Positions 46,582 to 56,494 of a stretch of DNA of 64,000 bases are shown one piece after another (position 1 is the stretch's first letter; every line of letters begins with the position of its first letter). Origin of the DNA: Polyodon spathula. Lineage: Eukaryota; Chordata; Actinopteri; Acipenseriformes; Polyodontidae. The stretch is taken from NCBI RefSeq assembly GCF_017654505.1, contig NC_054549.1, forward strand, positions 23,994,969 through 24,058,968, in the 5' to 3' direction. A program made the position numbers and the translations under genes. Under the pieces are notes generated by a model. The model did not search any database, was not told where the DNA came from, and was given only the letters and a program-made list of their open reading frames with translations.

Positions 46582-49091
46582 CTGGAAATGGAAAGCACCA
46601 CAGCAAGAGATTTCTGCATCAGCCTCTGGAGAGCAACTTGGATCAATGTGAAATATCCCACTTACTCTTCTTGTACTTTCAGTTCACTTTGTAGATCATC
46701 ATTTTGCATGTAAGAGATGTGGTATTACTTAGTTATGTATTTCTATCATTCACTATGATGCTAGGGTATTCACTGCAATGGTGATTTAGTTTTTTTTTTT
46801 TTAAAGTCACCAGGAGGAGATGAATGAAACAGTAAATGATACAAAGAGATTTTGAACAAGAAGAACACTTTTGTCAAGATAACTGTAATATCCCATATCC
46901 ATACCAATCTTCTCTTTAAAACAAAAGCAATTACTGTATGCATACAGTTCACCTAAAAAAACGGACTACAGTAAAAGAATGGGAAAACATGGCAGGGTAA
47001 ACTATGGTAAAAGCATGGGAAAACTGCAAAGTGCCCTTGGTAAACTTGTATAAGGGTCTGCAGCCTCCACAGTGTCTGTGGGACCCTACCTGGAAGTCGA
47101 TGAAGGTGATGTGCCACAGCAAAGAGCCGTCTCCGTGGGAGCTGGGCTTCAGCAGCGTGTCGTACTTGTGCAGGCTGCTGACATGCTGGCAGTGGTAGGA
47201 GGACATGGCGGGCGCGTATATCTGTGTGGCGTTGAAGCTGGCTTCCTTTGTCCTGTTATAGAGGATGTGAACAGAGTCCAGGCTGAACCAGTTCTGAGCA
47301 GTCGACTCATAGTAAGTGTTGGACAGGAGAAACCTGGAGAGAAACACAGAGTCAGACACATCTCAGAGCACAGTACAAAATGAAAAACAAGAGAGCTCAT
47401 AGGTGCAATACACTCCAGCTACAACCAATTATACAAAAGAACATTGAAAAAAGCATGTTTACAAGGATCCAATGTTTCAATGCTTTGGAACAACTAAAAG
47501 TTTAGCATTTTCTGATCTCAAAGAACAAATAGGGATATATGTAGTTAAAAGTTCATGGAGATGGGATTGCCCTAATCCATGAAGGACCTTATAAATTATT
47601 ACGGCGTAATACCAGCAATTCATGTGCAACAGCTGGCAGAATGCACAGGACAATGTGATACAATTCCAGGCCAGGGGGCCACAAGGAGCACTGAATTGTT
47701 TGCACTCACAAAGGGTGAGGGAGAAATATCGTCATTGCACTTTAGCAACCCCTACTCGGCATCCATTTAGTCCAGACAGAGACTTCCCAGGCTGGGCCTC
47801 ATCTCTAGGGTTCAGTGGCCTGGGAACACAGGCTGCTGAGGAAGTTTGTCTTGACAGTGAGGAATAGTGGGTGCCTGTTTGATTTCCAGTCCTGATTGGA
47901 AAGTGGATTGGTATGGCTCCAGGGAGCTGTGTTGTTTGAAGTCAGGGGGAGTGTACAGCTCCAGGGAGCTGTGTTGTTTGAAGTCAGGGGGAGCGTACAG
48001 CTCCAGGGAGATGTGTTGTTTGAAGTCAGGGGTAGTGTACGGCTCCAGGGAGATGTGTTGTTTGACAGGGGGAGTGTACGGCTCCAGGGAGCTGTGTTGT
48101 TTGAAATCAGGGGGAGTGTACGGCTCCAGGGAGATGTGTTGTTTGAAGTCAGGGGGAGTGTACGGCTCCAGGGAGCTGTGTTGTTTGAAATCAGGGGGAG
48201 TGTATGGCTCCAGGGAGCTGTGTTGTTTGAAGTCAGGGGGAGTGTACAGCTCCAGGGAGCTGTGTTGTTTGAAGTCAGGGGGAGCGTACAGCTCCAGGGA
48301 GATGTGTTGTTTGAAGTCAGAGGGAGTGTATGGCTCCAGGGAGGTGTGTTGCTTGAAGTCAGAGGGAGTGTATGGCTCCAGGGAGCTGTGTTGTTTGAAG
48401 TCAGAGGGAGTGTACGGCTCCAGGGAGGTGTGTTGTTTGAAGTCAGGGGGAGTGTACGGCTCCAGGGAGCTGCGTTGTTTGACAGGGGGAGTGTACGGCT
48501 CCAGGGGGCTGTGTTGTTTGAAGTCAGGGGGAGTGTACAGCTCCACGGAGCTGTGTTGTTTGAAGTTAGAGGGAGTGTACGCCTCCAGGGAGCTGTGTTG
48601 TTTAACAGGGGGAGTTTACAGCTCCAGATTCACTGGGACACATCAGGCTTTTTAACCTAATGAATTAAACATACCTTTTGCAGGACTATAAGTACCAGAA
48701 TGCTTTGTGAAACTGGAGCCAAGGGCAAAGGCAGGACACAGACAGGGCACAGGCAGGGCACAGGCAGGACACAGACAGGACACAGACAGGGCACAGGCAG
48801 GACACAGACAGGGCACAGACAGGACACAGGAAGGACACAGACAGGACACAGACAGGGCACAAACAGGGCACAGGCAAGACACAGACAGGACACGGGAGGG
48901 CACAAGCAGGACACAGACAGGACACAGATAGGACATAGACAGGACACAGACAGGGCACAGGCAGGACACAGACAGGACACAGGCAGAAAGAGACTTACAC
49001 ACCCAACACACCTTATTACCAGCTCCTTCAGATCCGCCACATCCCCGAATCTTAGAGAGAGCCTGTCAATGAAACAAACCACATGACATTA

Positions 49092-49148
<57 letters not shown>

Positions 49149-52100
49149 GGACAGTATTATTAGTAGTAGTATTAGCATTATTAGTAGCAGTAGTATTATT
49201 AGTAATATTATTATTAGGACAGTATTGATATTAGTGGATTAGTCCAGTAGATAATCCCCACATTCTTGCCAGAGACAGGATTTGGAATCTAGTTCGTCTT
49301 AGTGGTCTTGTGCTGGATATCTATTTTTCTGCTTTAAAGTAAAAAAATAGATTTTTACAAAACAGCACTACAGATCCCTTGCTATTGCATCCTGGTACCG
49401 AATCACTACCTGCACAGTAGGTCAGTCTCACTCTACCAGTCGTTTCAAACTATGAAACGTTCTCACTGTGCCACATACTGTACAACAGTCAATGAATAAA
49501 AATTTCAAGGGTCCAGCAAAAAAGTCTTATCAGTCATTGTTATTATCAGGAGTGTAAGCCAATGCATACTGTCAGTTTTTATTGGTTACATTAACTTTCA
49601 GAGGGAGGAGGAGGGGACTCACAGGGAGTGGTCTCACAGGGAGGGGGAGTGGTCTCACAGGGAGGGGGGTTGTCTCACTGGGAGGTCCACCTCACAGGGG
49701 GTGTCCCTCGGTGGTCTCACAGGGAGGGGGAGGGGACTCACAGGGAGTGGGAGTGGTCTCACAGGGAGGGGGGGTGGTCTCACGTTGCTTTCTCCTCACT
49801 GCAACTTGATCCCTTGAGGTCTACACTGGCGCTGGGGCTGAATACCCGGTCAGTCAGGTCCACGTGGGTGTGGTTTTTTAGTTTCACAATCAGCTTCTTT
49901 GCCCAGAAGAGGATGCAGGTCTTCCCATTCTCAGTGAGTTTTAGAGGAGAGAATGGGGTGGACGGGGTGGATGGGGTTGGATTCGAGGCCTGAAGGAGCT
50001 TCCTGATGGTCCTCTTCAGTGTGCCTGCTCCGTGGCCTGGATCCTGCTGAGAGGGAGGCACAGTGAATCCAACAACAGCCATTCACAATGCAGTTTATAT
50101 TATGTTATGCAATGAAGCACAGGTTGGATGACTAATTAATGACACCTGTTCTGAAAGCACTGCTTTATTATGAAATGCTTCCATCAGAAACTCGAACCCA
50201 ACAGTTCACGAACCCTGTTTTCATCTGTTTTCAAGAGAGTTAGAAGTTTGTTTAAAGTGCTGTCTAATATAAGAGAATGTTTTTCAGTAATTCACTAAAC
50301 AGTTGTTAAAGTTTAGTTGTCTCTGTGTGTCCTTTAACGGCAGTGGAGGTATGCCATTGGAATCTGTTTTTGTTCAGCTGATGTTTAAAGAGATGTCAAC
50401 TGCCTATCTGTGGTCCCCCCAGGATTACCCCTAAAAGTAACAGGGCTTCTCTGGGTCCAGGTGCATTGAATCAATAGCTGGATTACTCCTACAAATAACA
50501 GGGCTTCTCTGGGTAGGTGCAGCAAATCAATAGCTGGATTACCCCTAAAATAACAGGGCTTCTCTGGGTAGGTGCAGCGAATCAACAGATGGATTACCAC
50601 TAAAATAACAAGGCTTCTCTGGGTCCAGGTGATGCGAATCAACATGGCCTGCAGGGTTCTCCCACCCTCAGGAATGCCTGGACCCAGTTTCATGTGCATT
50701 GATTCTGAAGCTGTTAAAATGCAGGGGTGATGTGCAGAGGATAAAAGCACATTATTTTTTTCACTAAGATTTATATGTATTTGAAGTGCTTTTGGATTTG
50801 ACTAAATCTCTGTAATATGTGTATAATCACACCGAGCAGAAGATGAATTCAGTCTGTTTGGGATTAATTCAATCTGTTCAAGGGTAAAAATAGTTTCCTG
50901 AGCCGTGTCGGCAAGCCGTGCTGTTCTAGTGTTCTTACCTGCAGGGAGGGACCCCTGTGTGACGCTCTGACGGACTGGCCACTCCTAACCCCAGTGGCAG
51001 ACTGGCCACTCCTACCCCCTGTGGGAATCAGAAAGGAAAGGGTTACTGGCTGCCAAGCACTTAAATTTATTATTATGACTCATTAAGTCTCATAGTAAGA
51101 AAAAACAAATTGCTGTATAGCAAACACCTGCTACTACCCTTAGAACAGTTTACCACAATAAACAAGCATTTGCTGTAGTTTACCCTGTTTTTTAATATGC
51201 TTTACTATACCCCTCTATGCTTTTCAGTTCTTATCTGTGCTTTACCTTGCTTTCACTGTGCTTTATTCCACTTTACTATGTTTTACTCCAGGTTAAAGAA
51301 AGCAAATCAGTGTGTAGCAATTCACTTGCTCCATAAAGTGGGTGTAAGTTTCACCTACCTGTCCCTTTTATTAGGGTCAGTAGCCTGGCCAGCTTAAAAC
51401 CCAAAGTCCCAGGATAGCGTCTGCATACTTTGAAAAACGTACAAAGAGCTAGGGAGGGGCTGAATGGCAGCACAGTAAAGTCGTAAATGCTTTCTTGAAA
51501 AGATGGAGATACTTTCTGTACTCTGGACGAATGGGAACGTGAAAGTATACGTCCCATAAGGCCACAATGGTGAACCAGTCGCCCGGCCGGACGGACTGGA
51601 GGATGTGACGGTGTGACGGCATTTGGAACCTCCTTTCTTTTAAGAACCTGTCGAGGAGCCTCAGGTCTAAGATAAGGCGAAAGCCGGCATCCTTTTTGGG
51701 TACCAGAAAATATCTCGAGTAGTACACCTCTCCGTTGGAGGTGGGGTCTACGAGATGAATGGGTTTCCATTACCTTACATTCAGGGTTGGGTCATGCTGG
51801 GTCTTTAGCCAACCCACCCACTGGCGGGGCCTTAATGAGGGCCGTGATGGTGGAGTCTACCGCGGGGAACCTCTCTAGGCCAAGCTTATATGGCGGCTTG
51901 TTTTAGCACGCTAGAACCTGAAGCTGGACAATCCCAGGAGCAGCGTACCTCCTCCATGAAGTCTGGGAAGGGCAGGAACTTCTGAGGATGAGGAGCCATC
52001 GCCTGTGTCCGGAAAACAGACCGATGTTGTTCTGCCGCTGACATCCAGGGGACCTGCAGGAAAGCTGCAGACCCAGTTGTGGGTCGGCACCCTTCTTAGC

Positions 52101-52363
52101 AACCCAGTGTACCACAAAATCACATCTGTTAATACAAGCTTACCAAAATCCCATGGCACCCTGACCTCGACACAGCCCCTGTGTGTCTGCACTCTGTGCT
52201 CTGTCCTATCTGCGTGAGACTATCAGGAGTAGACACGTATCGACTGAGACTATACGTGACGTACACTTATCGATTGGTGATGAGACGACTAACCACTACT
52301 TAAATTTTAGCAGTAAAAAACGCAATGCAGTATATATTAAAATTTTATCATATATAATATATA

Positions 52364-52422
<59 letters not shown>

Positions 52423-55400
52423 ACTGACATGCATGCTGTATGATACAAGCTGATATTCTCAAATAGACAAATGTCTTGGCTAAATGATCAATATACTGAG
52501 CCTGAAGAAACCATTGACTGAATACAGTTTCACCTATATCAAGCAATACTGGAATAGAAGGGGGGGGAATCAATTCTACTATAATGCCCTGACTAGAGTA
52601 TAATGGGCGGCAATTGCAATGGATTTTTTAATGTATATATTTCTATAGAGCCCTTCATACCACAGTACCTCAAAGCCCTTTACATGTCAGTTAAAATAAA
52701 AAGAAGTCTGCAATATCAAGGAGTAGTACAAATGATAAAACGACATTCAATAATTATAATAATAATACTAGCAATAAATAAAAACACAAAAAACAAATAA
52801 AACAATTGTAGAAAAACAGGAATTTAATAAAACACAAAATTACAAAAATAAGCAAATAAAATAGATACAAACAGTTATGTTTTTAAGTCTGGTTAAAAAG
52901 GCTCAACTATAAAAATAATCTTTAATCTTGACTTACAATTATTGACTGAATTGTCTCTCTAATAGAAAAGGGCAATAAGTTCCACAGTCTGGGGCATTAC
53001 AACGAAATACACTTTCTCCTCTCCTTTTCAACTCTACCTTGTTGGGGCACAAAAGGCCAGCGTTAGCACTGGCACTGAGGTTTATATGGGACAGAATCTC
53101 TCTTAGGTAATCCAGTGCCAAGTCTTTTAGTGCTTTACAATGTTTTAAAATCAATTCTAAATGCACTGGAAGCCAGTGCAGTAAGGCCAGCACAGGAGTA
53201 TATGAGCCAGTTTCTTTGTTCCAGTGAGAATCCTGACAGCTGCATTCTGAACAAGCTGCAAACAGAACAAGCCAGGACACAGAAGCTCAGCAAATCAACC
53301 ACTGCAGGAGTCAAGTCTAGACTAAACAAAAGCATAAATTCACTTGTCAGCATCAGACAAAGAAAGAAAAGATCTGCCATGTACAGAGCCTATAGGAAGT
53401 ATTCACCCCCTTGGACGTTTTCACAGTTTGTTGTGTTACAACCTGAAATCTTGATGCATTTAAATGGTTTTTTTTTTCCTTTGATTTACACATAACCTAC
53501 TCAACACTTTCAATGTGTGATGAAATGGGGGTTGATGAAAAAACAAATCAATTAAAAATAAAAACCTGAAAAGTCTTCATTAGATAAGTATTCACCCCCT
53601 TTGCTATGACACTCCTAAATAAGCTCAGATGCAAACAATTGCCTCCAGAATTCACACAATAAGTTAAATGGAGTCCATCTGTGTGCAATAAAAGTGGTTC
53701 ACATGATTTCAGATTAAATACATCTGTCTCTGGAAGGTCCCACAGTTGGGTAGTGCATTTAAAGCAAAGATACTACCATGAAGGCCAAGGAGCTTTCAAA
53801 ACAACTCTGGGATAAAGTTATGGAAAGGCAGGACCCAGGCTGTATAAAAGATTTCAAAGGCATTGAATATCCCTTGGCGCACAGTCAAGTCGATCATTAA
53901 GAAGTGGACGGTATACGGCACCACCCAGAATCTGCATAGAGCAGGCCACACTCCCAAACTGAGCAGCCGGGTAAGTAGGGCATTGGTCAGAGAAGCCACC
54001 AAGAGGCCAATGATAACTCTGAAAGACCTTCCGTGTTCCATGGGAGAAACTGTCCATGTGTCAACAATAGCTGAGGTACTCCACAAATCTGGCCTGTATG
54101 AAAGAGTGGCAAGAAGGAAGCCATTTCTTTAAAAAGCCCATGTAAAATCTGGCTTGGAATTTGCAAAAAGGCATGTGGGAGACTCTGAAAAGATGTGACA
54201 AAAAATTCTGTTGTCCTGTAACAGGGCGAGGAGTCCTGTACGTTTATTTGTTTATTCATTTTTAGAACAGGGTCTCCCCTTCCGTCCCCGTGTCTCATTT
54301 TGTATTGCTTATTTGTGATTTATGTGTAAATATGACGGTGAGGGCTGTGTTGTTGTTTAATTGTATTTATTTATAAATATGACGCCGAATACCCAAGTGT
54401 GTTATTGTTTATTTGAATTAATGTTGTTTTATTTGAAAATACAAAGTTTTCTTTGTTATTGTTTGGTTTGGATGTGGTCTGGCAGACAAGATGGTAGCAG
54501 TTCGTATCTGCCAGAGATCTCGTGAGAATGTGGCTGGTGCCATTTATTGAATTATTGTTTAAGTTGTCGTGTATATGTCTAAGGTCATATCACAACATGG
54601 TTTCCTCACAAATTACTATTAAAGAACTGAGTCACTATAGTTCACCAATTAGGCTATAAACTACAGCAATACATTACTCCAATAGTAATTTGCAGTTCTG
54701 GCTTAATTTTAATTGATTAAATTATGAATATTTACTCTCTGTAAAAGTGCACCTTGTTTCAAACAAAAAAACCACAGACAATTTAAGAAATAATGATTTT
54801 TAACTAGTTTTATTATATAGCACACATGGATAAGCAAACGCAACACATAATAGATATTCTAAATCTAATAGCTCTAGGCAACTCTTCAAACATTTTTTAA
54901 TTTTTTTTTATTTTTCATTAACTTTTGTTTCACAATAAAAATTCTCTTCTCTCTTCAAAGTGTTGAGTAGGTTGTGTAAATCAAAGGAAAAAAAATCTCA
55001 GTTAAATGCATCAAGATTTCAGGTTGTAACACAACAAACTGTGAAAACGTCCAAAGGGGGTGAATACTTACTATAGGCACTGTATCTGCGTATCACTGCA
55101 GTGAAGTGTGTTACAATCATGAGAGCCAGTAGTGACAAAAAGCACTTGGGACAGAGATGGCGATACCCCCTCAAGCAATCCTCAGCTGAGCTCCCACACG
55201 GAATCCTAATAATATGTTTGAAATGTGTTTAGAAACCCTGCAATGCACTGCTCTACCTTGGGGTTGAGATAGAGAAGAGGTTCAGTCTATACTCTCTCGT
55301 TCAGTCCATTCATCACATCATCAAACACTCCTGTAATCCATTAATCACAAAGGATCTGGAGTTTCCAGGAATAAACTACCCTGAAACACTGAATAAAATA

Positions 55401-55898
55401 ATCCTTTAACCATTACATCCAGAGATAGCCAAAATACATACACCATTTGGGATATGCTTTCTATATTTTAATGTATTTTTTGTATATTTAACTTTAATAT
55501 ATTTAAAATCTACTAATGCTAATTTATATGCGTAATCTGTATAGATCGATTTAAGGACACTAACATAGACTCGTGCTGTGCATGTGTTTTCTTTAAACTG
55601 GGTTGATTTTACACACTGTAACAAACACGGTCTGAATTAACACTGCTGGTTACACACTGTAACAAACACGGTCTGAATTAACACTGCTGGTTACACACTG
55701 CAATAAACATAGTCTGACTAGACAGCAGGTAGCATGCATTATAAAGACAGAACGGTAGATAGAAGTAACTTTTACCACTGACCTTTCTTCCAGGTTCATA
55801 GGCAATTGATCCAAGGATACTGAAAAGCATACAAGAACAAGTAACATTGCTAATGTAGTAAAAGTGAATGTCTTGTGTTTCGCCATGGAGACAGACAT
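46339..55898 (-). CDS. ATP6AP1L: ATP6AP1L, V-ATPase accessory protein 1-like (six exons, 329 aa)
   Basis: Relative of the V-ATPase accessory subunit Ac45/ATP6AP1, a type I membrane protein of acidified compartments that assists V-ATPase assembly. CDS, complement join: 55783-55898, 50939-51011, 49784-50046, 49012-49062, 47090-47333, 46339-46581. Total 990 nt, in frame throughout, with GT-AG introns. It has a signal peptide (TLAMLLVLVCFSVSL), a luminal domain with TCILFWAKKL and SLRFGDVADLKELV, N-glycosylation sites (NHT, NRT, NAT), and YHCQHVSSL. A C-terminal DCASFFTPAILIGLV leads into one transmembrane helix (about 270-297), followed by an acidic tail of about 30 residues. It lacks the long N-terminal domain of full ATP6AP1 (about 470 aa), as expected for the 'like' paralogue. 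Head-to-head with RPS23 as in human. Exon 2 is the least certain. Confidence 0.85.
47090..47333 (-). CDS. ATP6AP1L: ATP6AP1L exon 5
   Basis: FLLSNTYYESTAQNWFSLDS, then ILYNRTKEASFNATQIYAPA, then YHCQHVSSL and LLWHITFIDFQ. Contains two glycosylation sequons and a conserved Cys. Donor CAG|gtaggg. Confidence 0.9.
47915..48627. repeat. 42-bp minisatellite, about 17 copies, in ATP6AP1L intron 5
   Basis: Unit GCTCCAGGGAGCTGTGTTGT then TTGAAGTCAGGGGGAGTGTA then CG. Three units are 33 bp, missing exactly 9 bp (AAGTCAGGG-type loss). Two plus frames and one minus frame remain open for 244-262 codons, because the unit and deletions are multiples of three. It lies between exons 5 and 4. Confidence 0.92.
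48724..48986. repeat. 11-bp minisatellite, about 24 copies, in ATP6AP1L intron 4-5
   Basis: Unit GACACAGACAG with GGCACAGGCAG variants. It stops 26 bp from the exon 4 donor (minus sense). Open in several frames purely by composition. Confidence 0.9.
49012..49062 (-). CDS. ATP6AP1L: ATP6AP1L exon 4
   Basis: A 51-nt exon reading LSLRFGDVADLKELVI with split codons at both ends. Acceptor TTTCATTGACAG, donor ATAAG|gtgtgt. Matches the short beta-strand region of the Ac45 family. Confidence 0.85.
49088..49148. repeat. (ATT)n microsatellite
   Basis: About 19 ATT units, with a looser TTA/GTA-rich continuation to 49,225. It lies about 25 bp upstream of the ATP6AP1L exon 4 acceptor. Confidence 0.95.
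49601..49783 (-). repeat. Minisatellite of splice-donor-like units beside ATP6AP1L exon 3
   Basis: On the minus strand the intron begins GTGAGACCACCCCCCCTCCC and repeats a roughly 21-bp unit of GTGAGACCAC plus a C/T tract. Nine GTGAG words occur in 180 bp; the first is the exon 3 donor itself. Confidence 0.85.
49784..50046 (-). CDS. ATP6AP1L: ATP6AP1L exon 3
   Basis: Encodes the luminal stretch QDPGHGAGTLKRTIRKLLQA through KTCILFWAKKL and DLTDRVFSPSA to SSCSEEKA. The acceptor is a NAGNAG (CTCTCAGCAG), so a one-Gln variant is likely (start 50046 or 50043). The donor AAC|gtgaga opens directly into a tandem repeat made of further GTGAG words. Confidence 0.85.
50047..50420 (-). other. ATP6AP1L: ATP6AP1L intron 2 sequence, nothing recognised
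   Basis: No open frame or repeat identified between exon 3 and the 60-bp array. Confidence 0.4.
50421..50640. repeat. About 58-bp tandem repeat, 4 copies
   Basis: Copies of GGATTACCCCTAAAATAACA, then GGGCTTCTCTGGGTAGGTGC, then AGCGAATCAATAGCT. In ATP6AP1L intron 2. Confidence 0.8.
50939..51011 (-). CDS. ATP6AP1L: ATP6AP1L exon 2 (provisional)
   Basis: Chosen because the acceptor GGGGTAG|GAGTGG is the only one joining exon 1 to exon 3 in frame. The stronger-looking acceptor 8 nt upstream (TGATTCCCACAG) would give an immediate TAG. The exon carries an internal 13-bp duplication (GGAGTGGCCAGTC twice), giving a repeated RSGQS. Donor CTGCAG|gtaaga is strong. It may be a skipped or non-coding exon. 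Confidence 0.5.
51360..52190 (-). mobile_element. DIRS-like retrotransposon fragment
   Basis: Minus strand. The upstream part has a gag-like FPDFMEEVRCSWDCPA (near 51,960-51,910). The downstream part (51727-51449) shows RT blocks YYSRYFLVPKKDAGFRLILD, SVRPGDWFTIVALWDVYFHV and EYRKYL. In the last block the catalytic Asp (S-I-D-L) is changed to V-A-L-W. Stops and frame changes separate gag and RT. Lies in ATP6AP1L intron 1. Confidence 0.72.
52365..52424. repeat. (TA)n microsatellite
   Basis: A TA run with one interruption, in ATP6AP1L intron 1. Confidence 0.95.
52605..53370 (-). repeat. Interspersed repeat with 'atagagcccttcat...caaagccctttaca' start
   Basis: The opening core (TTTCTATAGAGCCCTTCATA, then CTCAAAGCCCTTTACATG) recurs at 29,047-29,105 and 61,865-61,915. 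The rest (AAGTTCCACAGTCTGGGG, then GGAAGCCAGTGCAGTAAGG, then GCTGCATTCTGAACAAGCTG) reads like a repeat I recall as widespread in fish genomes, but I cannot name its class. No clean open frame. Confidence 0.5.
53778..54215 (+). pseudogene. Tc1 transposase N-terminal fragment
   Basis: MKAKELSKQLWDKVMERQDP, then (frame change) NIPWRTVKSIIKKWTVYGTT, GHTPKLSSRVSRALVREATK and MGETVHVSTIAEVLHKSGLY. This is the paired-like HTH half only. It stops just after the GLYERVARRKPFL block; the DDE half is missing. Confidence 0.75.
54216..54930. other. Foreign sequence inside the Tc1 element, possible LTR insertion
   Basis: Begins TGTAACAGGGCGAGGAG, abruptly after Tc1 homology, with T-rich low-complexity sequence to about 54.6 kb. 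AT-rich sequence without features follows to the right terminal repeat. A TG start suggests an LTR, but no clear CA end or target duplication was recognised. Confidence 0.35.
55611..55720. repeat. 44-bp tandem repeat, about 2.5 copies
   Basis: Units of TTACACACTGTAACAAACAC then GGTCTGAATTAACACTGCTG. It lies in ATP6AP1L intron 1, about 60 bp from exon 1. Confidence 0.8.
55783..55898 (-). CDS. ATP6AP1L: ATP6AP1L exon 1 (signal peptide)
   Basis: MSVSMAKHKTFTFTTLAMLL onward, a typical cleavable signal with basic start and Leu/Val core. Donor AAAG|gtcagtg. A second ATG four residues on (MAKHK) could equally be the start. The donor leaves phase 2. Confidence 0.78.
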
Positions 55899-56360
55899 AG
55901 CAGACTCCCCAGATGAAGCCTGTCCTTTAAGCAGCTTTGATAATATACTCTAAACCCTAGCCCTTTGTTCACTGATGGACAAGGCATTCAGCCAATAGAG
56001 GACTGGATGCAAGCTGGTCCCTTGTCACAGCCGTACCCCCAGAAGGGATGGGATGAGGCACTAAGTGTTGCTGAATCCACTTAGTTTATGTAGAAAGTCA
56101 CATTGAAGACAACATTTCATCTACCACATTATGGCTAGATATAAAAAAAACAACAGCAGCTGTGTCTATCTCGCTATGTTGTGTAGTTGTTCCAAGCTCA
56201 GCATCAGCAGACTGGACACTTTTGAGACAAAAACAGCTGCATGTGACCTAGTTTTACTTGCCGTTGACTGAATATTTCAAATTAATCCTCAATATATTTG
56301 AATGAAATGTGCTGAGTCACAAACACTGTCAGTAAGGTGTAGGGCCATGATACCAATCAC
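55899..56360 (-). promoter_or_regulatory. ATP6AP1L: ATP6AP1L 5' flank
   Basis: Immediately upstream (minus sense) of the signal-peptide exon. No CpG island, TATA box or other sharp signal that I can defend. Confidence 0.25.
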
Positions 56361-56490
56361 GACAGACAGGCCCTGGTTCAGTATCGCATGACAGCCAGAC
56401 AGGCCCTGGTTCAGTATCTCATGACAGACAGACAGACATGCCCTGGTTCAGTATCTGATGACAGACAGACAGGCAGGCCCTGGTTCAGTT
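56361..56490. repeat. About 37-bp tandem repeat, 4 copies
   Basis: GACAGACAGGCCCTGGTTCA then GTATCTCATGACA, ending where DIRS homology begins. Confidence 0.8.
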
Positions 56491-56494
56491 TCTC

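Larger units (their letters stand above)
53384..55082 (+). mobile_element. Tc1/mariner transposon with foreign interior
   Basis: TA flanks at 53382-53383 and 55083-55084. Left end CAGAGCCTATAGGAAGTATT; right end its inverse (AATACTTACTATAGGCACTG), repeats continuing about 150 bp inward. The first third of a transposase remains on the plus strand. From about 54.2 kb the sequence is unrelated to Tc1 until the right inverted repeat (about 54.93 kb). Confidence 0.85.

Noticed and set aside
46324..46713. 129-codon plus-strand frame
   Set aside because: Antisense shadow of ATP6AP1L exon 6.
47812..48660. Three overlapping 244-262 codon frames on both strands
   Set aside because: All are translations of one 42-bp intronic minisatellite.
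49582..49993. Plus-strand Gly-rich frames around 49.6-50.0 kb
   Set aside because: Antisense to ATP6AP1L exon 3 and the adjoining GTGAG minisatellite.
51019..51040. Strong acceptor TGATTCCCACAG for ATP6AP1L exon 2
   Set aside because: It would place a TAG immediately after the exon 1 junction; the site 8 nt downstream keeps frame.
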